Assembly: GCA_003024985.2 (NCBI GenBank)
Contig: PXIH01S0005653.1
Length of the DNA stretch: 13,038 nt
From: Euperipatoides rowelli
Lineage: Eukaryota > Onychophora > Udeonychophora > Euonychophora > Peripatopsidae
Reading direction: 5' to 3' (one strand)
This document shows positions 1 through 8,525 of the stretch, one piece after another. Numbering within the stretch: position 1 is the stretch's first letter; each line of letters begins with the position of its first letter. A program made the translations under genes and the position numbers. The notes below the pieces were generated by a model, which saw only the letters and a program-made list of their open reading frames with translations, had not been told where the DNA came from and did not search any database.

Positions 1-205
1 TAATAAGAGTAATAATATAATAATAATAATGATGATGATGTTACTATGATTAATAAGATGATGATGATGACAATGATGTGACAGCGATGGCGATGATAAT
101 AACAAGGATGAGGCGGACAAGCAGGATGCAGACAACGAGGACCATGACATTGACGATGACACATATGATGATGCTTATGCTGCTGGTGGTGGTGATGTTG
201 ATGAT
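1..205. repeat. Degenerate (GAT/AAT)n trinucleotide repeat
   Basis: The left edge is an imperfect trinucleotide array. It begins with TAA/AAT-type triplets, moves to GATGATGATG runs (about 30-70), then to a more diverged GAT/GAC/GGT mixture ending near GATGATAAAATC. In-frame stops occur throughout the TAATAATAA part and the triplet phase shifts, so it is not a coding acidic repeat. It may start to the left of the window. The mix of perfect and decayed stretches suggests an old microsatellite. Confidence 0.85.
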
Positions 206-954
206 AAAATCCTTTCAGATCTTCTAAAGCTAGTGACACACAGGACTTTGCATTGTGGTAAAAAATAAACTAACATTAGGGCAGTGTTTTCTAAATTTTA
301 TGTACCTCCACCTTTTTTCATAAAAAATTGTTATCCCCCCCCCCCTAAAATTTCATAATAGTCTAACTTTGTGCAATATTTTGTATAAACAAATATTGTT
401 CTTATACATAAAATATATCTTAAAAACAGATATTTATTATAATATAAGAATTATTGGTGTTAGTTTTACAAAAAAATGTTTTGCAAACTGATTAAATAGA
501 TTTATTACTAAAAATTTGAAATACTTCACTACACAGATGAACTTAAACTGAATATTGATTAAGCCATAATTATGTCATTGTACAATGTATATAGCATTAC
601 TTCTCATTGTAATATTTCTCATTGGTAGAGTGTAATGCTGTAGTCGTCTTGTTAATATTTTTCTCGACATAGATATGAATTTTGTTATATTCACAAATTT
701 CATTTTTAGTAATAACTTTGTGCCTCCCCCCACCTCAGCACTTGTATTTTGGATACCATACTGGCAACATATATCTCCTTTTATAACTAGCATCAACGCT
801 AGGAAACTATTGATGTAGGTGGCACATCCAATTGAAAACAATATGAAAAAAAGATCTGTTATTTCCAATGGATATCACCACAAGTTTTATAACATGTTCT
901 ATATTTTTTCCCACAGTAGGCCACTTCAATCCATAGCAGTTTAGAAGTGTCAAA
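206..954. other. AT-rich non-coding stretch, no gene seen
   Basis: This stretch holds an 11-base C run (335-345) and a shorter C-rich block (724-732) in otherwise AT-rich DNA. The one longer open frame (575-868, minus) has low-complexity composition and no recognisable domain, so I treat it as chance. No RNA gene, inverted-repeat element or coding similarity was recognised. Confidence 0.6.
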
Positions 955-1228
955 AAACTGGAAGGCCTAACTCTCATTTTACCACATTTTTAACATCTGC
1001 ACATGTATTTTCGTCATTATGCATGATGGAAGTTGTGTCAAATTTATCAAAATCGATCAAAAACGATTATTTCGCCTCTAAATTATCATAGGGTTGGGAC
1101 ATAGTGGATTTCCCATGTAGTTGGAGTTAGGGTTCAGGTTAACGGTAAGGTTAGGACTGGAAATAAAAAAGTTAAGGCTGCTATCCATCTTAAACATGTG
1201 ACTAAATGTGAGATAGACCTTCCAGTTT
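955..1228. mobile_element. MITE-like inverted-repeat element A (about 274 bp)
   Basis: The ends are imperfect terminal inverted repeats about 30 bp long. The left end reads AAACTGGAAGGCCTAACTCT. The right end, reverse-complemented, reads AAACTGGAAGGTCTATCTCA, and the match continues more weakly to about 987 and 1196. The element is too short to encode a transposase and has no long open frame, so it would be non-autonomous. I see no clear target-site duplication, so the superfamily is unassigned and the outer limits may be off by a few bases. The centre (1065-1170) carries GATTATTTCGCC followed by GAGTTAGGGTT and GGTAAGGTTAGG, a degenerate telomere-like stretch. The same core recurs in the element near 2243-2416. 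Confidence 0.7.
1065..1170 (+). repeat. Core of element A with degenerate TTAGGG-like motifs
   Basis: This segment aligns with 2304-2366. GATTATTTC, CC, CTA, ATTATC and AG are shared, about 25 of 31 ungapped positions. Both copies then run into GAGTT(A/CA)GGGTT and GGTAAGGTTA. The repeated GGTTAGG-type words resemble the metazoan telomere repeat but are interspersed and imperfect, so this is not a telomere. Common ancestry of the two cores is an inference from the alignment. Confidence 0.65.
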
Positions 1229-2240
1229 CTAGGCACCATTGCAATTTTTGAATTTTTCCTGTGTGACGTGTCCCATTGAAAGCTATGGTTATGAAAAATT
1301 GTTTAAATGACCTGTGTGTCCCTGGCCTTAGAGAACAAGAGAAGGGTGTACATTTAGACTAATCTCTTGAACGATAGTGTTTCTGTGATGTAGCCTATAT
1401 AATTATTATCTGACAAATAAACAGACAGACAGAATTTAATTTATGATTTTTTTTTCTGTAAATAATTTGGAAAGGAACAGATTAATCCTTTTTGTTTAAT
1501 AAGTAGATAATCCATCAATGGCCTTTTTAATAAGCAAACCAATAAAAATGAATGGTCATAGACTTTCCATCGGATTAACGATAATGCTCGAATACTTCAC
1601 ATGTTTTTTGAAAAATATATTGGGTTCAAAGATAGGAAATATACCCCTTTTTTGCACTTGGCAAATTTCTTATTAGTTATGTTGTCACCATCTTTGATGG
1701 TAGCTCATAATTTATCAAACCCCTGATTGACGATACTTCACGTTGATCATTAACTGTAGATGTAGAATGATAATGTCATTGCCGGCTACTTGTTATTTAC
1801 TTAATTTAAAGACTTTAATCAAGAATGAGAAAAAGTCACGATTGGAAAAAAAAAAAAGTAGGCTTGATATAAATAGCAACGAGGATGAAAAGCCAAACAT
1901 TTGATATAACCAATGTTCACGGAATATCCAACACATTCCTGACACAAATTCATCTTAAGTCCAATGATGATCGATTGGCCTTATTTTGAATACAACAATA
2001 GATCCGTAGAAATGCTTCAGCTTACCTGACTGCAATAAGAGTGCATCATCTTATTCTATTCCCCTAAATTGCAGTACCATTTATTATTACCCAGCTTGCA
2101 TCTATTAAGATACACTAACTTTAAAAGTTCCCCTACAATTTTCCAAGTGTTCACCCGTACCCATAACACGTTTTTAAATATTTTTTTTTGTATTGACAGA
2201 AAGGACTTTGTGAACATTAAAAAACTTTGTCAAGAGCCAT
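1229..2240. other. AT-rich non-coding stretch, no gene seen
   Basis: No coding similarity, RNA gene or element ends were recognised. There is a 12-base A run near 1847-1858 and a T-rich tract near 1447-1455. The open frame from 2069 (plus) starts here, but it runs into inverted-repeat element B and has no recognisable domain, so it is taken as chance. Confidence 0.55.
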
Positions 2241-2242
2241 TA

Positions 2243-2416
2243 TATGCCCACCAATATGGCTGACGATAGTAAGTTAAATTATCTAAATCAGTGCTTAGCA
2301 AAGGATTATTTCACCACTAGATTATCCCAGAGTTCAGGGTTATGGTAAGGTTATGGTAATTCTACACGTTACTACGTTTTAGTGTTACATGACCCCTAAT
2401 TATGTTGGTGGGCAGA
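2243..2416. mobile_element. MITE-like inverted-repeat element B (about 174 bp)
   Basis: The left end TATGCCCACCAATAT and the reverse complement of the right end, TCTGCCCACCAACAT, form terminal inverted repeats of about 15 bp with two mismatches. A TA dinucleotide flanks both sides (2241-2242 and 2417-2418). This would suit a TA target duplication of the Tc1/mariner type, but TA is common in this AT-rich DNA and is weak evidence. There is no transposase frame. The interior (2304-2366) has the same core as element A, including GATTATTTCACC and GGTAAGGTTATGG, although the terminal repeats of A and B differ. Confidence 0.65.
2304..2366 (+). repeat. Core of element B with degenerate TTAGGG-like motifs
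   Basis: This is the counterpart of 1065-1170, shorter between the GAGTT and GGTAAGG parts. It reads GATTATTTCACCACTAGATT, then AGAGTTCAGGGTT, then GGTAAGGTTATGG. It supports a family relationship between two elements whose ends differ. Confidence 0.6.
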
Positions 2417-2418
2417 TA

Positions 2419-3740
2419 ACAGATTCTGACCAAAAACTTAATTCTTATTGTGAATTATTTTTAAAATATTCTAGTGAGTTGTAAAAGGATTAGTGTTATT
2501 TTGCATGATAAATAAACATTCCAAGTTTAAACTTATGCACATCTTTGCTTAGAGGAAAATATAAAAGTCACATAACACTGACACAAACACTCCATAACTA
2601 AACAAATTATTTTTTCCCCACTTAGAATTGCAGATAAAATTAACAATTGGAAAGCTATGCAATTAAATAGATGTATGATCATGCTAAGTCCATTGGACAT
2701 TTATTTGTGCTAATCAGATTAGTGAGACTATTTTACAATTAGCAATTCTTAGTAGTTGCTTCTGGGAAATAATTGTTCAATAAAGAAGGCAATTGGGATT
2801 AGAGAGAATCACATCAAAGGAATTTGGAGACGGAAAGAAAGTGACAATTAATTTCCTTCTGGATTTCTGATCCGAAATTAAGATTTAAGCAAACAAATAA
2901 GTCATGATTAAAAAAAAAAAAGTAAATGACTATGGAAATTAGTAAAGGAAGAAAAATTAATAAAATAAATAAATATAACCTTTATCCATTTCATAAAGAA
3001 TTAAGTGTGAGCAAAATTATAATAATCGATCATCAGATAATAATCTAATGTATAGGTGATTTCGCTCAATACCACACTTGTACAAATCATTGGAGAACTG
3101 GGAGTGAAAAAAAATTCCAAGTGCAAATAATTGTTATACAAGCTGGATTTTTTTCTTCCACTTTGCAAATTAAAGAACNTTTCTGTTAGAATGAAGAAAA
3201 TATAGTATGACTTTGTAATGCTCATTTCATGCCATTTATTTGAATTTTGTTTAAGTGAAGCAGGGAAGTATGAGTACAGCAAAAATATAATCTACTAAGA
3301 ATTACAGCTGGACAAAAAGCATGCAGTGGATCTGCAGGTTAAAAAAAAAATTCATCCAATCAGCATAGATTCATAAAAGAAAAAAAAAATATTAAAATAT
3401 TTCAAAATATATATATTTTTTGAAAAAAAAAAATCTTTTTCTCATTTACAAATTGCAACATTACATTCTTCTATTTTTACTATAAACTCAATTTCTTCTT
3501 TCTTCTATAAATTTGTTAAGATTCTAATTTTGGTTCTTCTGAATGATAACTTTTCCCGGAACATCTGGCCATAACTATGCGGTTTCTTCATATAAATAAC
3601 TTTAATAAGATGTTCTGTGTACAGAAAAATCCTCCAGAGCCAATAATCACGGAAAAAACTTCTAAGGTACTGCATCTTTCCCCCCTCCCAGGGAATCAAA
3701 CCACCTCCACAGAATAAATGTCAAGGAATTTGGTGGCCAC
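2419..3740. other. AT-rich non-coding stretch, no gene seen
   Basis: The stretch contains A-rich runs (2909-2921, 3341-3350, 3379-3389) and an AT near-palindrome at 3401-3424. Two short open frames on the minus strand (3001-3282, which contains an N, and 3505-3699) have low-complexity composition and no recognisable motif. I see no splice-bounded exon, RNA gene or transposon end that I can defend. Confidence 0.55.
3401..3424. repeat. AT-only near-palindrome
   Basis: TTCAAAA and TTTTGAA flank an alternating AT centre, giving a near-perfect 24-bp palindrome between two A-rich runs. In DNA this AT-rich such structures arise by chance or by slippage. No function is implied. Confidence 0.5.
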
Positions 3741-4679
3741 ACTCATTACATCATAACCATGCTCATTACCTTATTATCATGCTTGTTACCTCATGACTAG
3801 GCTCATTACCTCATAACCACATTAATTACTCCATGAACAAGCTTATTACCTCATGACTAAGCATATTACCTCATGACCAGGCTTGTTAACTCATCACCAT
3901 GCTTATTACTTCATGACCATGCTTCTTACCTCATACCATGCTCATTTCCCTGTGGTTATTATGGTTACCTCATGACCATTTATTACCTCATGACCATGGA
4001 TATTACCTCATTCCCTCTTGCACATACTCATTACTTCATGAACATGCTCATTACATCATGACCATGCTCATTACATCATGACCATGCTCATTACATCATG
4101 ACCANGACCATTTATTACCTCATGACCATGGATATTACCTCATTCCCTCTTGCACATACTCATTACTTCATGAACATGCTCATTACATCATGACCATGCT
4201 CATTACATCATGACCATGCTCATTACATCATGACCATGCTCATTACATCATGACCATGCTCATTACATCATGACCAGGCCCATTACCTCATGACCCCACT
4301 CATATTTCATGACCAGGCTTGTTATCTCATGATCATGATCATTACTTCCTGACCATGCTTGTTACCTCATGACAATGCTCATTACCTCATGACCAAGCTC
4401 ATTCTTTATGACCATGCTCATTACCTAATGATAAGGACCATGCTCATTTCCTCATGACCATACTCATTGCATCCTGACCATGCTAATTACCTCATGACCA
4501 TGTTTAATACCTCATGACCTTGCTTATTATATTATGATCATGCTAATTTCATCATGACCATGCTCATTACTTCATGACCATGCTCATTTCCTCATGAGCA
4601 TGCTCATTACCTTATGACCATGCTCATTACCTCATTACCTTATGACCATGCTCATCATTATATGATGACCACACTCATT
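3741..4679 (+). repeat. 20-bp-unit minisatellite, about 47 units
   Basis: The array repeats a 20-bp unit whose most common form is GCTCATTACCTCATGACCAT, with a variant carrying TACATCATG. Flanking units are diverged, with substitutions and small indels. The block at 4045-4275 holds near-identical copies of the TACATCATG variant, so the array has been homogenised locally. Unit length is not a multiple of three and frames are interrupted, so the open frame at 3873-4061 is a by-product. A 131-bp block is exactly duplicated inside the array around an N at 4105. Confidence 0.95.
3974..4236 (+). repeat. Exact 131-bp tandem duplication joined by an N
   Basis: 3974-4104 and 4106-4236 are identical as far as I can read them, including private variants such as GGATATTACC and TTCCCTCTTGCACATACTC that occur nowhere else in the array. 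The single unresolved base at 4105 lies exactly at the junction. Either a recent unequal exchange made the duplication, or the assembler laid two overlapping read ends side by side without merging them. The N at the seam favours the second reading. Confidence 0.85.
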
Positions 4680-5756
4680 GACTTTCAAAATATTATTGTT
4701 ATAATAAAACACTGTAATCTTAATTTGTTAATGTCAATTCTTGATATATTGTCCAATTAGTTTTTATTTATGCAATTATTTAAAATAAAATTTGCATAAA
4801 CATATTCAACACTTATTTAATAAAACTTCTTAAAGTTTAACAATTTGCATTCACTAAAGTTTATCCTCCCCCCCCCCTCTTCACTGGAAACAGATCATTG
4901 ATTAACATTAAATGTTATTTTTAATCGCTTCCTTTTTGAGAAAGTATGGAAATATGCGTGTCATAGAGAAAAATGAAAAAATAATGTTATTGACTATATC
5001 ATGTAAAGGATAATTGACTTAAAATATCATTCTCCCTGACCAACTCATGTGACCAAAGTATATACAGCCATCGCTACCAGTTCGGACAGTGATGTTAAAA
5101 CGCCATGGCCATAATCCAGTTCTTTATTGCAACAGTGATGATTGCATAACGTCAGTGTTTTCGTAAAATAATTTAACCTTTAAATTCAAAATAGGCTTAC
5201 TTCAGATTTTAAAAATAGTGCTTGTCAATTTCACAAGTATTTTTATACTTCAGTCCATAGATTACGTTTACAAAATAATAAAAGAAAAATACTTAACCTT
5301 TTCTCTTTGTATTTATATACTGTGAAATGAAGTCTTTCCAAGTTATTGGCTTTTGCTTAAATTCCAGACTGACTAGGTTTTTGAAAATTCATCACATAAA
5401 ATGGGTTATGATTTTAGGTAAATAAATTCTAACAAATAATATATATGACCATCATTGTTTAAACTAAGCAAAATTTTAGAAGAAATTTGACTACTTAGAA
5501 AATTAAAGCATCATATTGGTTCGAGATATCTATAACAAAAGCCTGACAGATTAAAGGCTGACATAGAAAAAAAATAAAGAATCGTCTTAAGATCTTTTAT
5601 TTTAGTATGTAGAGTTGCATTTTATCCCCTCTCCAGTCAAAACAATCTTCCATGGTCATAATCACCAAATTATGTCATGGGTTTTATATGTTCTGTGTTA
5701 ATAGTCTCCCTTTAAAATTAGACTGGGGCTATTAGGCACTGTGACTTAATGTAACA
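4680..5756. other. AT-rich non-coding stretch, no gene seen
   Basis: This lies between the 20-bp minisatellite and the 1.1-kb transposon. It contains a 10-base C run (4868-4877). I recognise no coding region, RNA gene or element ends. Confidence 0.55.
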
Positions 5757-5760
5757 CTAA

Positions 5761-5780
5761 AGGCTGGTTCACAGCATTAA
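5761..5780 (+). repeat. Left terminal inverted repeat of the 1.1-kb transposon
   Basis: AGGCTGGTTCACAGCATTAA matches the reverse complement of the right end at 19 of 20 positions. The preceding four bases are CTAA. Confidence 0.85.
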
Positions 5781-6127
5781 NTAAAGTTTACGTAAAGTCA
5801 AAACTTTGGGTTTTGACCAATCACAGCGAACCTGTTTTTAGACTTAGAACTTTAATGAAACTTTAGAATAAGAAAAATCCTATTTTCCCATAACTTTGAC
5901 TTTGACTTAAGCCCAGCCAGCTAATCTCATTACAGCACAGAACTAATGCACTATTAAAAAAAAAAAATGGCAGCCTTCATCACGATGAAATCCTGATAAA
6001 CATAATCGTAAATTATTCTTTAATTTATGACTTACAAAGACAAGAATATATAATTTTATAAACATATCATTCAAATTGATTACTACAAAGATTTATTTTC
6101 TTGGTGAATAAAAGGAGCCACTGACAA

Positions 6128-6219
6128 TACTGTATCTGGCTCTCTTTCTCTCAACTTGTTTAGTGCGGTATAGGCACGCACCAGCGGCCAAATATTGCCG
6201 AGAATCAGTAGATACAGTA
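6128..6219. repeat. Compact inverted repeat inside the 1.1-kb transposon
   Basis: TACTGTATCT (6128-6137) and AGATACAGTA (6210-6219) are perfect 10-bp inverted copies around a 72-bp interior. The right part of that interior (about 6162-6200) is much richer in GC than its surroundings and contains GTGCGG, GGCACGCACCAGCGGCC and TTGCCG. I see no tRNA-type A or B box, so I cannot call it a SINE. It could be a small nested insertion or a captured fragment. Confidence 0.55.
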
Positions 6220-6838
6220 GAAGGGTAATATTTTTTTTCTAAGCAGAAATCGTTATTTCATAATAATTACTGTATTCGACTATTATTTATTCTATTATTA
6301 TTTATTATTAATAATTTTTTTTCTTAAACTGTTTATCGGCAATGGTAGTTAGATTAAAAAAATAATAATAGCAATGACCATTTTTTTAGCGACAATTTAA
6401 AATCAATTCATGCTATTTATTATTTTAATTAAGCTTCACTTTTTTTTTTAAAAAATTATAATTTTTCTTGCACTGGCAATCGGTCTTTTTTTCTTTCAGT
6501 TTATTAAAGTCAATGAGAATAATAGCGTATAGAAATATTTTAATATGCAAGTAGCCTTTGTAACTAGCGTATAGGATCAAATATAAACGTATTGAAGATT
6601 CATATTTCCTAATTGCATTTTTTATTTATTTTAAATTAGCCTAAACATACAAGACTACAGAGATGTTATAAAAAAGAAAAAAGTCTGGAATCGATAAGCA
6701 GACCAATTGTATTTTTTTTTTTTTTTAATATATGATTGAATTTAGTGAGGAGCTGTAGGGAAAACTTAAAGCTGTGAACAAGACATCATGTAAGTGCTCG
6801 ACTTTCCCCTAACTTTCACGTTTAACTTTAACGTAAAA

Positions 6839-6858
6839 TTAATGATGTGAACCAGCCT
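6839..6858 (-). repeat. Right terminal inverted repeat of the 1.1-kb transposon
   Basis: On the minus strand it reads AGGCTGGTTCACATCATTAA. The following four bases are TTAA. Confidence 0.85.
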
Positions 6859-7017
6859 TTAAGTTCAAAGTCATGATGTTGTTTTATCCATTTTATAAGT
6901 GTATGTTGATGAGACTAGTCATGGTGAAGGTAGATGTCAATTTTTAATTATGATGGAAGTCAAATAGCTAAATTGATTAAATTATTGAATTATTTAGACC
7001 TAGAAGCATATCATCAT

Positions 7018-7085
7018 AGGGTGCATTTCCCTGAGGCGCAGGTTCACGTTCTTGGATCGCCAAATGAGCTCTTCTTTTTAATACT
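7018..7085 (-). mobile_element. 5'-truncated 3' tail of an RTE-like LINE
   Basis: On the minus strand this piece parallels the 3' end of the longer LINE remnant at 8045-8525. It shares AGTATTAAAAAGAAGAGC, TGGCGATCCA and the CTGCGCCTC/CTCCGCCTC block, and ends in the same ATGATGAT-type tail. In one frame it gives LKRRA, then WRSKNVNLRL, matching LKRRAQ and WRSMNAKLRL in the longer copy. The longer copy has about 14 extra bases (GATTTCTATTTTGC on the plus strand). The two differ at enough sites to be separate insertions. Only the last 70 bp remain, as expected from the 5' truncation typical of LINE insertion. Confidence 0.75.
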
Positions 7086-7089
7086 AGAA

Positions 7090-7309
7090 GCATAATTATC
7101 ATTATTATAAGTGTTTATTATTATATAAGAACACATACAATTTAAAAATATGCCAAACAAGAGTGATGGTGATGATGAGTATTGGACTTAGCCCAGTTAT
7201 GGATATAGTTAATGTTACAATCGTAAATTAATATAACATAAATATTACAAGTAATTAGTTTAAAAGATTATAGAAAAAAATGTAAATGTTATAATAAGTT
7301 TTGATTTGG
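7090..7309 (-). other. Probable 3' untranslated part of the CR1/Jockey-like LINE
   Basis: Read on the minus strand, this AT-rich segment follows the end of the reverse-transcriptase reading frame. It finishes in an ATAATAATAAACACTTATAA stretch (about 7100-7125) that resembles a LINE 3' end with an AT-rich simple tail. No protein similarity is visible. The limits are inferred from position only. Confidence 0.4.
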
Positions 7310-7990
7310 TTCATAAGATTGAACATAAAAGGAATAACAGAATTCCTACATGTTTTAGTCTTGTCAAATGGGACTCTATATAGGGGACAACCTCTAGTTG
7401 ATCTGAGACATCTCCCAATTTGCCTTAGAGATATTCAAGGAAGTGATTAAAAAAAAACTAACTGCAAATTTTGTATTCAAAGAAATCCTTAACAAGTAAA
7501 GGGGTTGTAAACCAAACCTTGTTAAGGTTCAAGAATAGTTTGGGTATTCATTTCCAAGAATTCATCTTACCACTATTTTCTGAATAGCTTCCAGATTATT
7601 GGATTGGGTCTTCATACGTAAAGAGTACCAAACTGGAACAGCAAATAATAACAAAGGTCTGATAAAAGACATATATGTGAGTCATAATGGTTGATTTGGC
7701 CCCCATTATTTTTAAATGGTAAATTATGTAAAGTCTACTGTTAGCTTTTTTTATACATGAGGTAATCTGTGCTCCCAACGTAAGATCATTTTGAATCATT
7801 ATGCGTAAATCTGAATTTAGTTAACTAAATTAAGATTATGACCAACAAAATTAGGAACATAATAGGGGATTTGTTTGAAGAATAATATAAGGCATAGTGT
7901 CTATTGTAGTTAGGGAAGTTGAGATAATGAAGCAACTCTATGTGTTGAATTTGAATATGTTCGATGAAGTTCATAACGGAAGGGATTGTC
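7310..7990 (-). mobile_element. Decayed CR1/Jockey-like LINE, reverse-transcriptase C-terminal region
   Basis: Minus-strand translation gives the region just after the reverse-transcriptase catalytic core. From about 7817 down it reads LRIMIQNDLTLGAQITSC, then IKKANSRLY, HLKIMGA and a degraded YVFYQTF..CCSSLVLF where the family usually has an IY..FIRPVLEYASPVW-like segment. After a frameshift it continues as NNLEAIQKIV and ILGNEYPNYS (about 7540-7595), then FGLQPLYLLRISLNTKFA, and near the end CRNSVIPFMFNLMN. The order and spacing match the C-terminal part of ORF2 in CR1/Jockey-type non-LTR retrotransposons. Several stops and at least two frameshifts make it dead. The endonuclease and the catalytic YADD-type region are not recognisable, so the copy is 5'-truncated or too decayed beyond about 7850. 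Limits upstream of 7820 are uncertain. Confidence 0.85.
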
Positions 7991-8044
7991 AGGTTAACAA
8001 TGTATTTGAGTCTGAATGTTTCTAATAATAAAATGTCATTTTAA

Positions 8045-8525
8045 TGGTCATCATCGTTGGGTGCGTTCTCCGAGGCGGAGTTTCGCATTCATGGATCGCC
8101 AAAGATTTCTATTTTGCGCTCTTCTTTTTAATACTGAGAATCGTCTGATGTTAGCTCAGTCCTTATAGTCATTCAAACATTATTTTCTTGGTCATCCTAT
8201 TCTTTTTTCCCTTTCTGTCCATCCCTCAAGTACTGTTACTAGTCTAATTCCTGCAGATCCTCTCAAGACATGCCCGGCATATTTCCATTTCCTCTTCTTT
8301 ACTTCATCCAAAAGACTATAACCATGTCTCATCTTTATCCACAATTTCTCATTTCTGATCATATCTGTTCATTTTATTTTCATCATTCTTCTTTCACACC
8401 AGATATCAAAAGCATTGATCTTCTTTTATTGGTACTATTTTATAATTGTTCAGTTATTAAGGTGCCAATTTTAATCCTTAATGACAAATGTACATCTCTG
8501 AATAGCACATATTTTAAAATATACA
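8045..8525 (-). mobile_element. Decayed RTE-like LINE, ORF2 C-terminal region and 3' tail
   Basis: On the minus strand, from about 8515 down, the translation runs LKYVLFRDVHLSLRIKI, then after a shift TIIK with KKINAFDIWCERRMMKIK, a stop where a tryptophan is usual, TDMIRNEKLWIKMRHG, DEVKKRKWKYAGHVLR, VLEGWTERE, NDYKD, and LKRRAQNRNLWRSMNAKLRL before two stops (TGATGA). This is the conserved tail after the reverse-transcriptase domain of RTE-type (endonuclease-reverse transcriptase) elements, with AFDIW and KWKYAGHVLR as its clearest marks. The TGATGA 3' end also suits RTE. Several in-frame stops and a frameshift show it is inactive. It is cut at about 8525, so the catalytic domain is absent. 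A shorter relative lies at 7018-7085 in the same orientation. Confidence 0.88.

Larger units (their letters stand above)
5761..6858. mobile_element. Non-autonomous DNA transposon, 1.1 kb, TTAA-like target
   Basis: The ends are inverted copies. The left end is AGGCTGGTTCACAGCATTAA. The right end, reverse-complemented, is AGGCTGGTTCACATCATTAA, with one mismatch in 20. Beyond that both ends carry TTTACGT/TTACGTTAAAG-type subterminal sequence. The flanks are CTAA (5757-5760) and TTAA (6859-6862). A TTAA target with one later substitution gives symmetrical ends and would suit the piggyBac superfamily. A 3-bp TAA target, as in PIF/Harbinger, is the main alternative but leaves the ends offset by one base. 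No transposase frame survives, so the copy depends on enzymes made elsewhere. A compact inverted repeat lies near its middle (6128-6219). One N sits in the left end (5781). Confidence 0.85.

Noticed and set aside
575-868. 97-codon frame on the minus strand, possible small membrane protein
   Set aside because: The N-terminal part looks hydrophobic, but AT-rich DNA yields such stretches by chance. There is no recognisable domain, promoter or splice context, and the sequence around it is non-coding in character.
1110-1170. Possible interstitial telomere repeat
   Set aside because: The GGTTAGG-type words are few, imperfect and confined to the interior of an inverted-repeat element that has a second copy nearby, so they belong to that element.
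3001-3282. 93-codon minus-strand frame
   Set aside because: It contains an N, has chance-like composition, and shows no motif or exon signals I can defend.
3873-4061. 62-codon plus-strand frame
   Set aside because: It lies inside the 20-bp minisatellite. The unit length is not a multiple of three, so the frame is a by-product of the repeat.
3741-4679. Possible CRISPR-like array (regular repeats)
   Set aside because: The repeats are directly tandem, with no unique spacers, in a eukaryotic-looking context. It is a minisatellite.
6128-6219. Possible tRNA gene or tRNA-derived SINE
   Set aside because: No GGTTCGANTCC-type B box or A box is present, and no cloverleaf can be drawn from the visible arms.
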